A stretch of DNA of 64,000 nt, from NCBI GenBank assembly GCA_045540335.1, contig JAZQHC010000044.1, positions 1 through 64,000 on the forward strand. Direction: 5' to 3'. Under the pieces are notes generated by a model. That model was not told the origin of the DNA. It searched no databases and saw nothing but the letters and a program-made list of their open reading frames with translations. Of the stretch, positions 43,213-52,547 are shown piece after piece. Position 1 is the first letter of the stretch, and every line of letters starts with the position of its first letter. The translations under genes were made by a program, and so were the position numbers. Origin of the DNA: RGIG7213 sp045540335. Its GTDB lineage: Bacteria; Bacillota; Clostridia; Oscillospirales; CAG-272.

Positions 43213-44625
43213 TTGTTCTTCGCAGACATATTGTTTTTATATTGTTTTTTGCCTATATGCGTGGCAATTTACCTGTATGCCGGAAAAACGGCGTATCGAA
43301 ATCGCATATTGATATTTTTCTCGTTGCTGTTTTACACTTTCGGCGAGCCGCTTATGGTTTTCCTTTTGCTGGCAAGCGTATTCGTCAATTATTATCTGGC
43401 AATAATTATTGATGCTAAACGAGGGCAAACGTTATCAAAGCTTGCATTAGCGGCGGCACTTACGTACGATATATTGATGCTTGGCATCTTTAAATACACC
43501 GATTTTATTATAGATAATATAAATTCGATCGCGGGCACCTCTATTCCCCTTTCGGGTATATCACTTCCGCTTGGTATCAGCTTTTATACGTTCCAGGTGA
43601 TTTCCTACGTGGTGGATGTGTATTGGGAAAATGTAGGGGTTCAAAAGAAGTATTCCAAACTTTTACTTTATATATCATTGTTTCCGCAGCTTGTTGCAGG
43701 GCCGATTGTGCGCTATTCAACGGTAGAGCAGGAGATAGATAACCGCGTTGTTACCGTTAAAGACGTAAGCGAGGGTGCAACAAGGCTTATTATCGGTTTA
43801 TCTAAAAAGGTTCTTTTGGCAAACAGTCTTAACCTTTTGGTAAATGCTTGCTTTCCTGCCGACATTACGGGTACTACGGTTTTGGCAACGTGGGTAGGCG
43901 TTATTGCGTATTCGATGTACGTTTACTTTGATTTTTCGGGTTATTCCGATATGGCAATAGGTATGGGCCGTATTTTCGGCTTCCATTTCGATGAAAACTT
44001 TAAACATCCGTTTATGTGCCGTTCAATTGCAGAATTCTGGCAGAGATGGCATATATCTCTCGGCAGCTTTTTTAGGGATTATTTGCTGTACGTGCCCCTG
44101 TTTGGTAAACGCAGGCAGATTATGTCGCTGTTTTTGGTATGGTTTACAACCGGTTTGTGGCACGGCGCAAGCTGGAACTTCGTTTTGTGGGGGCTTTACT
44201 TCGGCGTGTTTATTTTCATAGAAACGAAAATAGGCAAAAAGCGTTTGAAGAAGGTGCCCGATGCCGTAATGCACGTATATAATAAATTGGTTATAATCGT
44301 GGGGTTCGGTATTTTCCGCTTTGAAGATTTTTCGCAGCTTGGCAAATTCTTTTCCAATCTTGTGGGTGCAGGCAAAAACGCCTTTACAGATGGGCCTACA
44401 AACGATACGGTAATGAAATATATTATGGTATTCATCGTGTCGCTTGTTGCTTGCTTCCCGATAGTTCCTTATTTGAAAAACAAGATATCCTCGCTTCCTT
44501 CAAAAACGCAAGGAAATATTATGGTGTGCAACACTGTGGTACTGCTGTTCTTGCTGTTCTTGAATACGGCGGTGCTCGTTGCAACGTCTTCGTCGAATAA
44601 CCCTTTCCTTTATTGGCGATTCTAA
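43213..44625 (+). CDS. MBOAT-family O-acyltransferase (AlgI/DltB-like)
   Basis: About 470 residues; TTG 43213 is seven bases after GAGGT and gives the usual 'LFFADILFLYCFLP' start of AlgI-like proteins (an upstream GTG at 43186 would add nine residues). A polytopic membrane protein with 'PQLVAGPIVRY', 'EFWQRWHISLGSFFRDYL' and the catalytic His motif 'GLWHGASWNFVLWG'. Such proteins transfer acyl groups across the membrane onto extracellular polymers, as AlgI does for alginate and DltB for teichoic acid. First gene of a cassette that also encodes its likely partners. Confidence 0.9.
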   Translation: MFFADILFLYCFLPICVAIYLYAGKTAYRNRILIFFSLLFYTFGEPLMVFLLLASVFVNYYLAIIIDAKRGQTLSKLALAAALTYDILMLGIFKYTDFIIDNINSIAGTSIPLSGISLPLGISFYTFQVISYVVDVYWENVGVQKKYSKLLLYISLFPQLVAGPIVRYSTVEQEIDNRVVTVKDVSEGATRLIIGLSKKVLLANSLNLLVNACFPADITGTTVLATWVGVIAYSMYVYFDFSGYSDMAIGMGRIFGFHFDENFKHPFMCRSIAEFWQRWHISLGSFFRDYLLYVPLFGKRRQIMSLFLVWFTTGLWHGASWNFVLWGLYFGVFIFIETKIGKKRLKKVPDAVMHVYNKLVIIVGFGIFRFEDFSQLGKFFSNLVGAGKNAFTDGPTNDTVMKYIMVFIVSLVACFPIVPYLKNKISSLPSKTQGNIMVCNTVVLLFLLFLNTAVLVATSSSNNPFLYWRF

Positions 44626-44667
44626 CGAGGTATGATATAAATTAGTCTTAATGGCGGATTGAGTATT

Positions 44668-46080
44668 ATGAAAAAGAAAACTGCAATATATATAAACTGC
44701 TTCGTGTTGGTTTTGGCATTCGTATTTATGTTTTGCTTTTGTGTGATTTTTCCGCGCACAACCGAATCAGATAACAGTATTTTAAAAGAATTTCCTAAAT
44801 TTTCTGCAGAAACGTTTTTCAGCGGGGAATATTTTTCCGATCTTTCTGCGTGGTTTACCGATACGGTATTTATGCGCGATAAGTTTGTTGATATAAACGC
44901 TTCATTCCGTGGGCTTTTTGGCTTTACCCCTGAAGAGGAAATATTTAATAACGGCCCGCAAAACGGAAATCCCGATGCTGAAATCCCGGAAGAAGAGTGG
45001 GATCCCGAAGAGGAATGGAACCCCGAAGACGAGTGGGAAACAACTCCCCCGAAGGAAGACGTAACGGCAGGCGGCGACGTCCCTCCGCAGGAGGATACGC
45101 TTGCCCCGGGCGAAACGGAAGAAGCTATTGAAGATCCTGAAACAAAACCGCAGGAAACGATACCTGTTATCGAACAGGTAGAAAAGCCCGTCGAGGTTGT
45201 AAACGATATTCTTATTATCGGAACGCGCGCATTGGAAATATACTACGGTAACGCAAAAAATGCAGCCCTTTTCGGCCAAGTGCTTAATGATTTTTCAGAC
45301 AAAGTCGGCAGCGACGTTAACGTGTATTCTATGGTAATTCCGAAAGCATGTGCATATTATATTTCAGAATCTAAAAATTACAGTAAATATGCGGGCAACT
45401 CTTTAAGGGATATAACCGCCCTGCAAGAATCGCTGGTGAACGTAAAGCACGTTCCGATATACGGCGTTTTGGAAGCACATAAAGACGAAGAAATATATTA
45501 CAGAACCGACCACCATTGGACGGGGCTTGGCGCATACTACGCGGCAGAAACGTTTGCACAGGTGGCAGGGGTAGATTTTGCGCCGCTTTCTTCATACAAG
45601 GAAGAGGTGCGTAAAGGCTATATCGGTACGATGTACAAATATACCGATCACAGCCCCACGTTATTGAATAACCCCGAAAATTTTGTAACCTATGTTCCAA
45701 GCGCACCGTACGTTGCTACCTTCTATAATCAACAGCTTGAAAACGGGCGCGAACATGATATATATTGGTATATAAAAGACGAATCCCGAAGCAGCTGGTA
45801 TTCAACCTATATCGCAGGCGATGCGTATTCGGTAGTTATTAAATCGCAGGCATGCAACAACGGAAGAAAGCTTCTCATAGTTAAAGACAGCTACGGCAAC
45901 GCGTTAGCGCCGTACTTCTTAAACTCTTTCGAGGAGATCTACATTGTCGATGCCAGAGTGTTTAAGTTAAGCTTGCCCGCACTTGTAAAAGAAAAGGGCA
46001 TTACCGACGTTTTGTTTGCAGAATGTGCATTTTCTATGGTGGGTTCGTACAGAAAAAATGTTGAGGCGTTGACGAAATGA
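44668..46080 (+). CDS. DHHW/AlgJ-like membrane-anchored protein 1
   Basis: About 470 residues; ATG 44668. One N-terminal membrane helix, then an acidic, low-complexity stretch rich in Glu, Pro and Trp (about 105-170), and a C-terminal SGNH-like domain. That domain has a GTRALE motif, TDHHWTGLGAY (the Asp-His pair near residue 281), and VKDSYGNAL with a likely catalytic Ser. AlgJ and AlgX proteins with this motif carry or transfer acyl groups onto exopolysaccharide. Its stop overlaps the start of the second copy (ATGA). Confidence 0.82.
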   Translation: MKKKTAIYINCFVLVLAFVFMFCFCVIFPRTTESDNSILKEFPKFSAETFFSGEYFSDLSAWFTDTVFMRDKFVDINASFRGLFGFTPEEEIFNNGPQNGNPDAEIPEEEWDPEEEWNPEDEWETTPPKEDVTAGGDVPPQEDTLAPGETEEAIEDPETKPQETIPVIEQVEKPVEVVNDILIIGTRALEIYYGNAKNAALFGQVLNDFSDKVGSDVNVYSMVIPKACAYYISESKNYSKYAGNSLRDITALQESLVNVKHVPIYGVLEAHKDEEIYYRTDHHWTGLGAYYAAETFAQVAGVDFAPLSSYKEEVRKGYIGTMYKYTDHSPTLLNNPENFVTYVPSAPYVATFYNQQLENGREHDIYWYIKDESRSSWYSTYIAGDAYSVVIKSQACNNGRKLLIVKDSYGNALAPYFLNSFEEIYIVDARVFKLSLPALVKEKGITDVLFAECAFSMVGSYRKNVEALTK

Positions 46081-47354
46081 AATACTATTTATCCGTAGCG
46101 ATTATCGTGATATTGATTGCCGTTTCTGCGGTCGTTCTTGTAAGTCTTATCAAGGATACGCCGCCGTTAAACGGTATTGATACAACAACTGTTTCAAATA
46201 CTGCATATTCGTCTGATGAAGGGGTACAAACCCCATCGGAAGATGTAAATACAGTAACACCAAACGAGGATACTACTGCCCCTATTGAAAGCAGTACGGA
46301 AGGTCAAACAAGCAGTCCCGTATCGGAAGATGTAAGCACCGAAACAGATGCTGTAACATCAACGGTCACTACTGCTGTTGTTACAACATCCCCCGAAACG
46401 ACAACCGGAAAAACTGAAGAAACTGCACCTGATATCGTAACGCAGCCGACAGAAACGTATCCACCCGTTGATCCTACGCCAACCGGTGCGTATATCGCCA
46501 ACGGAATAGTTATATCAGGCACTCGCGCGATGGAACAGTTTGGCGGTACGGCAAAAAGCGGTATTGCTTGTGCAGAGTATCTTAATACCTTCAAAAGCAG
46601 GGTAGGCGACAGTGTAAACGTATTTGCAATGCCGATACCTACAGCATCCGGCATATACGCCCCTGCAGAGTATCCGAAATCCCTTCAAAGAACGGAAGAT
46701 TGCTTTATAGGTCTGCGTGATTCGCTTGACGGTGTTATATACGTTGATACCCTTACCACCTTGCGCGCACACGCGGATGAGTATATATATTTAAGAACCG
46801 ACCACCACTGGGCGGCATTGGGTGCGTATTACGCAGCACAACAGCTTGCAGACGCTGCGGGCTTGCCGTTTACAGAACTTGACGGGTTCGTTCAAGACGA
46901 GGTGGGTACGTTTACAGGCTCGATGTACCGTTATTCGCAAGACGAGATCTTGAAGCGATATCCCGATACGTTGATATGCTACGTTCCCATGCAGGAATAT
47001 ACGTGCGACTATTATACGCGCGATAATTTTAAATTCAAATTCAGCGGCACGCTGTTCAGTACCGCAAAATCCTACACCAGATTCACATACGGGGATTCTT
47101 ATATAGCCCACATTAAAACGGGTGTGCAAAACGGAAGAAAGCTTATAGTTTTCAAAGAATCATACGGAAATGCGCTTTCACCGTTTTTGATCAGCTCGTT
47201 TGAAGAGGTGTATATAGTAGATATGCGCTATTTTGAATTAAATGCTTTGCAATTTATAGCAGAAAAGGGCATAACAGACGTATGCTTCCCAATGTGCTCG
47301 TTTACGGTTGCGGGCGGAAACCGCAAGTTTATAACTTCGATTACAGAACAGTAA
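46077..47354 (+). CDS. DHHW/AlgJ-like membrane-anchored protein 2
   Basis: 425 residues, a tandem paralogue of the previous product. A membrane helix is followed by a Thr/Ser/Val-rich linker (about residues 35-135, possibly O-glycosylated), then the same domain with GTRAME, TDHHWAALGAYYAAQQL (Asp near 242) and FKESYGNALSP. The two copies share motif order but their linkers differ completely. Translation is coupled to copy 1 by a 4-base overlap. It ends 13 bases before the FkbH-like gene. Confidence 0.82.
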   Translation: MKYYLSVAIIVILIAVSAVVLVSLIKDTPPLNGIDTTTVSNTAYSSDEGVQTPSEDVNTVTPNEDTTAPIESSTEGQTSSPVSEDVSTETDAVTSTVTTAVVTTSPETTTGKTEETAPDIVTQPTETYPPVDPTPTGAYIANGIVISGTRAMEQFGGTAKSGIACAEYLNTFKSRVGDSVNVFAMPIPTASGIYAPAEYPKSLQRTEDCFIGLRDSLDGVIYVDTLTTLRAHADEYIYLRTDHHWAALGAYYAAQQLADAAGLPFTELDGFVQDEVGTFTGSMYRYSQDEILKRYPDTLICYVPMQEYTCDYYTRDNFKFKFSGTLFSTAKSYTRFTYGDSYIAHIKTGVQNGRKLIVFKESYGNALSPFLISSFEEVYIVDMRYFELNALQFIAEKGITDVCFPMCSFTVAGGNRKFITSITEQ

Positions 47355-47367
47355 TAAAGGATATATT

Positions 47368-49173
47368 ATGAAAGAATTGGAATATCCGTTTGACAGCGAC
47401 GAAATACTTTCCTCGCGGAAAAGATTGCGTCGAACGTTACTTGCCGACGGCCAAAAAAGGATAAATAAAAAAATAGCCGTTTTGGGCGGTTCTACAACAA
47501 GCGACGTTATAAAAATAACGGAATTGTTTTTGCTTAACGAGGGTATTCAGTGCGAATTTTTCGAATCTGAATATAACAGGTGGTGGCAGGATGCGGTTTT
47601 CGGCACTTCCGAGCTGGAAGAATTCGCCCCGGATATAATTTATATTCATACGAACTGGCGCAATGTAGAAAGCTTTTTCCCGTCGATAAACGGTAAAGAC
47701 AGTAAAACCTGCACAGAAGAATGCTTTGCGCATTTTGCCAAAGCCTGGGAAAGCTTGTACAGCAGGTTTCATTGTCCGATAATACAAAATAACGTAGAAT
47801 TGCCCCCGTATAGAATAATGGGCAACCGCGACTGTTGGGATGAACACGGTACGGTAAGATTCATAAATTCACTTAACGCCGCTTTTGCAGATTATGCGAA
47901 GGAACGTAAGGATTTTTATATACACGATATTGCATATACGGCTGCTGCATACGGGCTTGATAAATGGCACGATCTGCAAGCGTGGTATATGTACAAATTG
48001 GGTATGTCGCTTGAAGCAGTGCCAAACGTATCGTACGGTGTGTCGCGCATCGTTAAATCAATTTTCGGTAAAAACAAAAAAACTGTCGTGCTGGATCTTG
48101 ATAATACGCTTTGGGGCGGCGTTGTTGGGGATGACGGTGTAGAGGGGATTCAAATCGGCAGGGAAAATGCCGAAGCCGAGTGCTTTGAGGAATTTCAAAA
48201 ATACCTTAAAAAATTAAGCGGTATGGGCGTTATGCTTACCGTAGCATCGAAAAACGATTACGAAAACGCAATCGCAGGGCTTAACCACCCCGAAGGGATA
48301 CTTCGCCCCGATGATTTTATAGTGATAAAGGCAAACTGGGAAACGAAAGACAGAAATATAGTAAACACCGCCGATGAAATGAATTTGGGCGTGGATTCAT
48401 TCGTTTTTGTTGACGATAATCCCACGGAAAGGGCGCTTGTAAGCCGTTCCGTTAAGGGCATCGCAGTTTTGGACGTTACAACACCCGACAGCTATATCCA
48501 CCTTTTAGACAGAAGCGGATTTTTTGAAACAACGGCTTTTTCTTCAGACGATATCAAAAGAAACGATATGTACAAGGCAAATTCACAGCGTGCACAAAAG
48601 CAAACGGAATTTGCAGATTACGGCGAATACCTTAAAAGTCTTGATATGCGTGCTGAAATACTTCCGTTTTCGCCGGTATATATACCACGCATCACCCAAC
48701 TTACCAACAAATCAAACCAATTTAATCTTACAACTAAAAGATACACTCAAATGCAGATTGAAGAGGCTGCATCAAGCGGCGATCACATTACTTTATACGG
48801 TAAGCTTACCGATATGTACGGTGATAACGGCGTTGTTTCCGTAGTTATTGCAAAGATTGAAGGTAACATTGCGGATATACAGCTTTGGCTGATGAGCTGC
48901 AGAGTGCTGAAAAAGGATATGGAATATGCAATGCTTGATACACTTGCGGCAACTTGTCTGCAAAATGGTGTCGATACTATTGTAGGGCATTACTATCCTA
49001 CTGCCAAAAACGGTATGGTAAAAACGCTTTTTGGCGATTTTGGGTTTGAAAAAACGCAGGAAGATGATTTGGGTAATACCGAATGGTGCTTGAATATCAG
49101 CAATTATAAAAATAAAAACAGATATATTAAAGTAAATGAAAACGAAGTTGAAAAGGAGATTGAAAATGTCTGA
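47368..49173 (+). CDS. FkbH-like HAD-IIIC family protein
   Basis: 601 residues. An N-terminal SGNH-like domain (about 1-225) is followed by a HAD phosphatase-like domain with DLDNTLWGG at 243-251 and VDDNP further on, and a GNAT-like C-terminal domain ('QLTNKSNQFNLTTKRYT', 'WLMSCRVLKKDMEYAML'). FkbH-type proteins take 1,3-bisphosphoglycerate, remove phosphate and load a glyceryl group onto an acyl carrier protein in polyketide pathways. The ACP gene starts within its last 8 bases. No polyketide synthase is present, so the likely receiver is the MBOAT system. Confidence 0.87.
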   Translation: MKELEYPFDSDEILSSRKRLRRTLLADGQKRINKKIAVLGGSTTSDVIKITELFLLNEGIQCEFFESEYNRWWQDAVFGTSELEEFAPDIIYIHTNWRNVESFFPSINGKDSKTCTEECFAHFAKAWESLYSRFHCPIIQNNVELPPYRIMGNRDCWDEHGTVRFINSLNAAFADYAKERKDFYIHDIAYTAAAYGLDKWHDLQAWYMYKLGMSLEAVPNVSYGVSRIVKSIFGKNKKTVVLDLDNTLWGGVVGDDGVEGIQIGRENAEAECFEEFQKYLKKLSGMGVMLTVASKNDYENAIAGLNHPEGILRPDDFIVIKANWETKDRNIVNTADEMNLGVDSFVFVDDNPTERALVSRSVKGIAVLDVTTPDSYIHLLDRSGFFETTAFSSDDIKRNDMYKANSQRAQKQTEFADYGEYLKSLDMRAEILPFSPVYIPRITQLTNKSNQFNLTTKRYTQMQIEEAASSGDHITLYGKLTDMYGDNGVVSVVIAKIEGNIADIQLWLMSCRVLKKDMEYAMLDTLAATCLQNGVDTIVGHYYPTAKNGMVKTLFGDFGFEKTQEDDLGNTEWCLNISNYKNKNRYIKVNENEVEKEIENV

Positions 49174-49408
49174 AAAAGAAATAGTATCAGGTCTTACGAA
49201 GATATTCCGCGATGTGTTTGATGATGACGATATAGTTATCACAAGACAGACAACGGCAGACGATATTGAAGATTGGGATAGCTTAGAGCATATAAACCTT
49301 ATCGCCGCGGTAGAAAGAAAATATAAAATGCGTTTTACAATGAAAGAGGTTTCTTCCATGAAAAACGTTGGCGAAATGATAGATATCATTGCCGAAAGGG
49401 CAAAATAA
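49166..49408 (+). CDS. Acyl carrier protein
   Basis: 80 residues; ATG 49166 is five bases after AAGGAGAT. The phosphopantetheine Ser39 lies in a DWDSLEH motif, so a 4'-phosphopantetheine arm is expected. It is acidic overall. It overlaps the FkbH-like gene and is the last gene of the cassette, so it is the probable carrier of the acyl group loaded by FkbH and delivered to the MBOAT protein, as DltC is for DltB. Confidence 0.9.
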   Translation: MSEKEIVSGLTKIFRDVFDDDDIVITRQTTADDIEDWDSLEHINLIAAVERKYKMRFTMKEVSSMKNVGEMIDIIAERAK

Positions 49409-49424
49409 TAAAAATTTGATAAAT

Positions 49425-49487
49425 AAAACAGCAATGGGCAAAAAGCTTCTTTATGAAGCATGTGCTTACATTGCTGTTTTTTTTGTT
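49425..49487. terminator. Terminator between ACP and glycosyltransferase genes
   Basis: AAAACAGCAATG (49425-49436) pairs with CATTGCTGTTTT (49469-49480), enclosing a smaller AAGCTTC/GAAGC hairpin, and ends in a T-run. It serves the plus strand and perhaps both. Confidence 0.8.
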
Positions 49488-50639
49488 TTATCCTATCAAT
49501 TCTTCAAATTGTGCCAAGGGGGTGTTTTTTTGATATTCAAGGCTTTGTTTTTCGGCTTCTTTTTTGCATTTTAAAAAGAAATCCTTATCTGTTATCATTT
49601 TTAACATTCCCGCCTTTAACGCATCTTTATTGTTTTCGGTAATAATACCGCAATCGTGATTTTGAAACGTTTCTTTTACTACCGCACAAGATGAAACGAT
49701 AGGCTTTTCAAGAACGATTGCCTCTTGTGAAACTATATGAAGCCCTTCATATACGGAAGAGCAGACAAGAAAATCGGAATGCATTATATAAGGGTAAGGG
49801 TTTTTCTTAAAGCCGGTTAATATTACCGTTTCGCTAACGTGCAATTTTTTTACAAGATCGTTAAGCTCTGCCTCTTGCGGGCCGCCGCCTACTATGTAAA
49901 GTAAATGGCGATATCCTTCGTTAAGCAATTCTGCGTGCGCCTGTATCAGCATGGAAAAATTCTTTTCCCAGCTTAAACGGCCGACGGCACAAACGATCGG
50001 CAGATCGTCGTTATTCACTACGGATAACGGCTCGTTGGCAAGCATTCGTATCCGCTTGTAATCAACCGGGTTATAAATTACCCTTACGTTATCTTTAATA
50101 CCCAAAAGATCGTGTAAAGCTTCTGCGGCGGTTTTCGAAACGCATACGCAGTGATCAAATCTGCTGAAGATCCTCTTCTGCCTTTTTCTTGTTTTGAAAT
50201 ACATTTTCCACGTGTCTATTCTTCTTAAATCGGTATGCACCCATACAAGCTTCAAAGATTTTTTGTTTGAAGAAGAAGCAAGTATTGCGGCAGCCTCGTT
50301 ATGCATAAAAGCAATTTCAACATCGTATTTTTCACGTATTACCAAACGATAAAAAACAGATGGAAAACGAAATTCGCAAAAATCAGCCAGCTTGCTTATT
50401 ACAACGTTGTAAAGCCTGTGAAAAATGTTTTTTCCCGGTGTCAAAAAATCGCAGCATTCTTTCAAATGCACGCCTTGTTGCTCAAGCGAGGAAAATTTAT
50501 CAGTAAAATCACCTTGCTTACGGCGAACCATTATAGTTACGTCGAATTTTTCTTTATCAAGAAAGCTAACGTATTCCAATAAAGCTTTTTCAGCCCCGCC
50601 GCCGAAATAACTTCTTATGTAGAAAAGTACCTTTTTCAT
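49488..50639 (-). CDS. Family 4 glycosyltransferase
   Basis: A 383-residue GT-B protein with an N-terminal 'FYIRSYFGGGAEKALLEY', a C-terminal nucleotide-sugar domain with 'VGRLSWEKNFSMLIQAH', 'GGGPQEAEL', and the EGLHIVSQEA acidic pair near residue 320. It transfers a sugar to a surface glycan or lipid acceptor, unknown. AAAGGAAT precedes its ATG. It is read toward the MBOAT cassette but from its own unit. Confidence 0.87.
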   Translation of the reverse strand: MKKVLFYIRSYFGGGAEKALLEYVSFLDKEKFDVTIMVRRKQGDFTDKFSSLEQQGVHLKECCDFLTPGKNIFHRLYNVVISKLADFCEFRFPSVFYRLVIREKYDVEIAFMHNEAAAILASSSNKKSLKLVWVHTDLRRIDTWKMYFKTRKRQKRIFSRFDHCVCVSKTAAEALHDLLGIKDNVRVIYNPVDYKRIRMLANEPLSVVNNDDLPIVCAVGRLSWEKNFSMLIQAHAELLNEGYRHLLYIVGGGPQEAELNDLVKKLHVSETVILTGFKKNPYPYIMHSDFLVCSSVYEGLHIVSQEAIVLEKPIVSSCAVVKETFQNHDCGIITENNKDALKAGMLKMITDKDFFLKCKKEAEKQSLEYQKNTPLAQFEELIG

Positions 50640-50711
50640 TAGAATATTCCTTTCAGGGGAGGGCTTGGTGAATTTAAAATCGATCAGAAAGCTGTTAAAA
50701 TAAATGCTTTC

Positions 50712-51656
50712 TTATCTGTTTTCGTCGTTGAATTGCCCCATAAGCTTTTTGTTAAATTCCACCGCGGTGTTGTAGCCCATTTTCTTTTGGCGGTTGTTCA
50801 TAGCGGCAATTTCGATTATAACGGCAAGGTTTCTGCCGGGGCGAACAGGTATTGTAATGGAAGGAACATTTATGCCGAGTATTTCGGTATATTCTGAATC
50901 AAGGCCGAATCTGTCGTACATTTTGCCCTGTACCCATGCTTCCAGCTTGATTATAAGGTCTATCTTTTCTGACGTTTTAACGGCACCCATACCGAATATT
51001 CTTCTTACGTCTATAATGCCGATACCGCGAAGCTCTACATAGTGGCGAATTATTTCAGGTGCAGAGCCTACCAAGGAAATAGCTGAAACACGTTTAATTT
51101 CAACTGCATCGTCTGCTATAAGGCGGTGGCCGCGTTTTACCAATTCAATAGCTGTTTCGCTTTTTCCTATACCGCTGTCGCCAAGAATAAGAATACCTTC
51201 ACCGTAAACCTCTACGAAAACACCGTGGCGAGTGGCGCGAGGCGCTAAGGAAACGTTTAACGATGCAATCAACGCAGACATAAATGCAGATGTGTGGCTT
51301 GGTGTGCGGAAAAGCGGAACGTTGTATTTTTTGCATATGGCTATCTGTTCATCGGAAATGGGTAACTGCCTTGTGAAAATAATAGCCGCGGGCTTTTCTT
51401 TGGCAACGTTTTCAAATGCAGGTGCGCGTTTTTCTTCGGGCAGACTGTTGATATATTCGAATTCTACCCTTCCGATAAGCTGAATTCGTCTGGAATCAAA
51501 AAGCTCGTCAAAGCCGGAAAGCTTTAATCCGGGGCGGTTCAAGTCGCTTCTTGTTATCATCAGCTTGTCGTAATCATCGGGGATAAATATTTCTTCAAGT
51601 GAAAACTCTTTTACAACCGAGGAAAGGGGAATTGAGTAGATCGTTTCGTCAATCAT
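50712..51656 (-). CDS. hprK: HPr kinase/phosphorylase
   Basis: 314 residues. N-terminal domain (about 1-130), then H144 (catalytic base), P-loop GDSGIGKS (159-166) and the family signature ELRGIGIIDVR. It phosphorylates Ser46 of HPr when glycolytic intermediates are high, which drives CcpA-type catabolite control and inducer exclusion in Firmicutes. Its ATG overlaps the hslO end by 8 bases, so it is expressed with hslO. Confidence 0.95.
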   Translation of the reverse strand: MIDETIYSIPLSSVVKEFSLEEIFIPDDYDKLMITRSDLNRPGLKLSGFDELFDSRRIQLIGRVEFEYINSLPEEKRAPAFENVAKEKPAAIIFTRQLPISDEQIAICKKYNVPLFRTPSHTSAFMSALIASLNVSLAPRATRHGVFVEVYGEGILILGDSGIGKSETAIELVKRGHRLIADDAVEIKRVSAISLVGSAPEIIRHYVELRGIGIIDVRRIFGMGAVKTSEKIDLIIKLEAWVQGKMYDRFGLDSEYTEILGINVPSITIPVRPGRNLAVIIEIAAMNNRQKKMGYNTAVEFNKKLMGQFNDENR

Positions 51657-52527
51657 CGTTTTTTATCCTTCCTAATATGTAATCCTTTTCAAAGAAGTAC
51701 TTTTTATCACAAAAACGGCAAGTAACTTCAATAGTTTCCTGCGTTTGATATATTTCTTGCAATTCTTTAACGCCTATGGATATTACGGCGCGCTCGGTTC
51801 TTTCTTCAGAACAGTCGCATACGTAACCAACATCTAATTCGTCGAAAAGATCGTAGGGGATACCCTGCATTGCTATTTGCATTATCTCTTCATTACTCAT
51901 TCCGTCGGCAAAAAGCTTTGATACGTTTGTAAGGAAGTGCGCATTTTTTTCCAGTTTTTCGATTATCTCATCTCCCGCACCGGGTAAAAGCTGTATTATT
52001 ACACCGCCTGCAGCTTTGCAGGAAAGGTCCGTATCAATAAGAACGCCAAGCGAAAGAACGGTAGGTATCTGTTCGCTTTCTGCAAAATATGATGTGATGT
52101 CCTCTGCGATTTCACCGCTTACGATCTGCGAAATACCAATATAAGGATCTTTAAGCCCGATATCCTTGATAACCTGCATTACGCCTTTGCCTACCGCGCC
52201 CGAAACGTCAAGCTTTCCGTTGGGCTTAAGGGGAAGGTCAACGTTGGGATTTTGTATGCACCCTTTAACATTTCCGCAATAATCGGCAACTGCCATTATC
52301 ATTCCCGCAGGGCCGTCACCCCTGAATGTTAAGGTAAGGCTGTTACCCTTGTCCTTCAGCATACAGCCCATAAGCGAAGCACCTGTAAGCGTTCTTCCCA
52401 TTGCGGCGCTTGCCGTAGGGGAAGTGTGGTGGTATGATATCATTTTGTTGACGATATCCGTTGAATTTATAACCATAACGCGTGCCTGACCGCAACACGT
52501 CATAGCGCGCAAAATTGTTGAAGACAT
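51649..52527 (-). CDS. hslO: Redox-regulated chaperone Hsp33
   Basis: About 292 residues, starting at ATG 52527 (MSSTILRAM). An upstream in-frame ATG would add 14 residues and overlap the previous gene. The redox switch zinc site is visible as CDC near residue 235 and CRFC near 270. Under oxidative stress with unfolding, the cysteines form disulfides and the protein becomes an active holdase. It lies 20 bases after a methyltransferase gene and overlaps hprK. Confidence 0.93.
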   Translation of the reverse strand: MSSTILRAMTCCGQARVMVINSTDIVNKMISYHHTSPTASAAMGRTLTGASLMGCMLKDKGNSLTLTFRGDGPAGMIMAVADYCGNVKGCIQNPNVDLPLKPNGKLDVSGAVGKGVMQVIKDIGLKDPYIGISQIVSGEIAEDITSYFAESEQIPTVLSLGVLIDTDLSCKAAGGVIIQLLPGAGDEIIEKLEKNAHFLTNVSKLFADGMSNEEIMQIAMQGIPYDLFDELDVGYVCDCSEERTERAVISIGVKELQEIYQTQETIEVTCRFCDKKYFFEKDYILGRIKNDD

Positions 52528-52547
52528 AGCTTGTTCACTTTCTTTAT

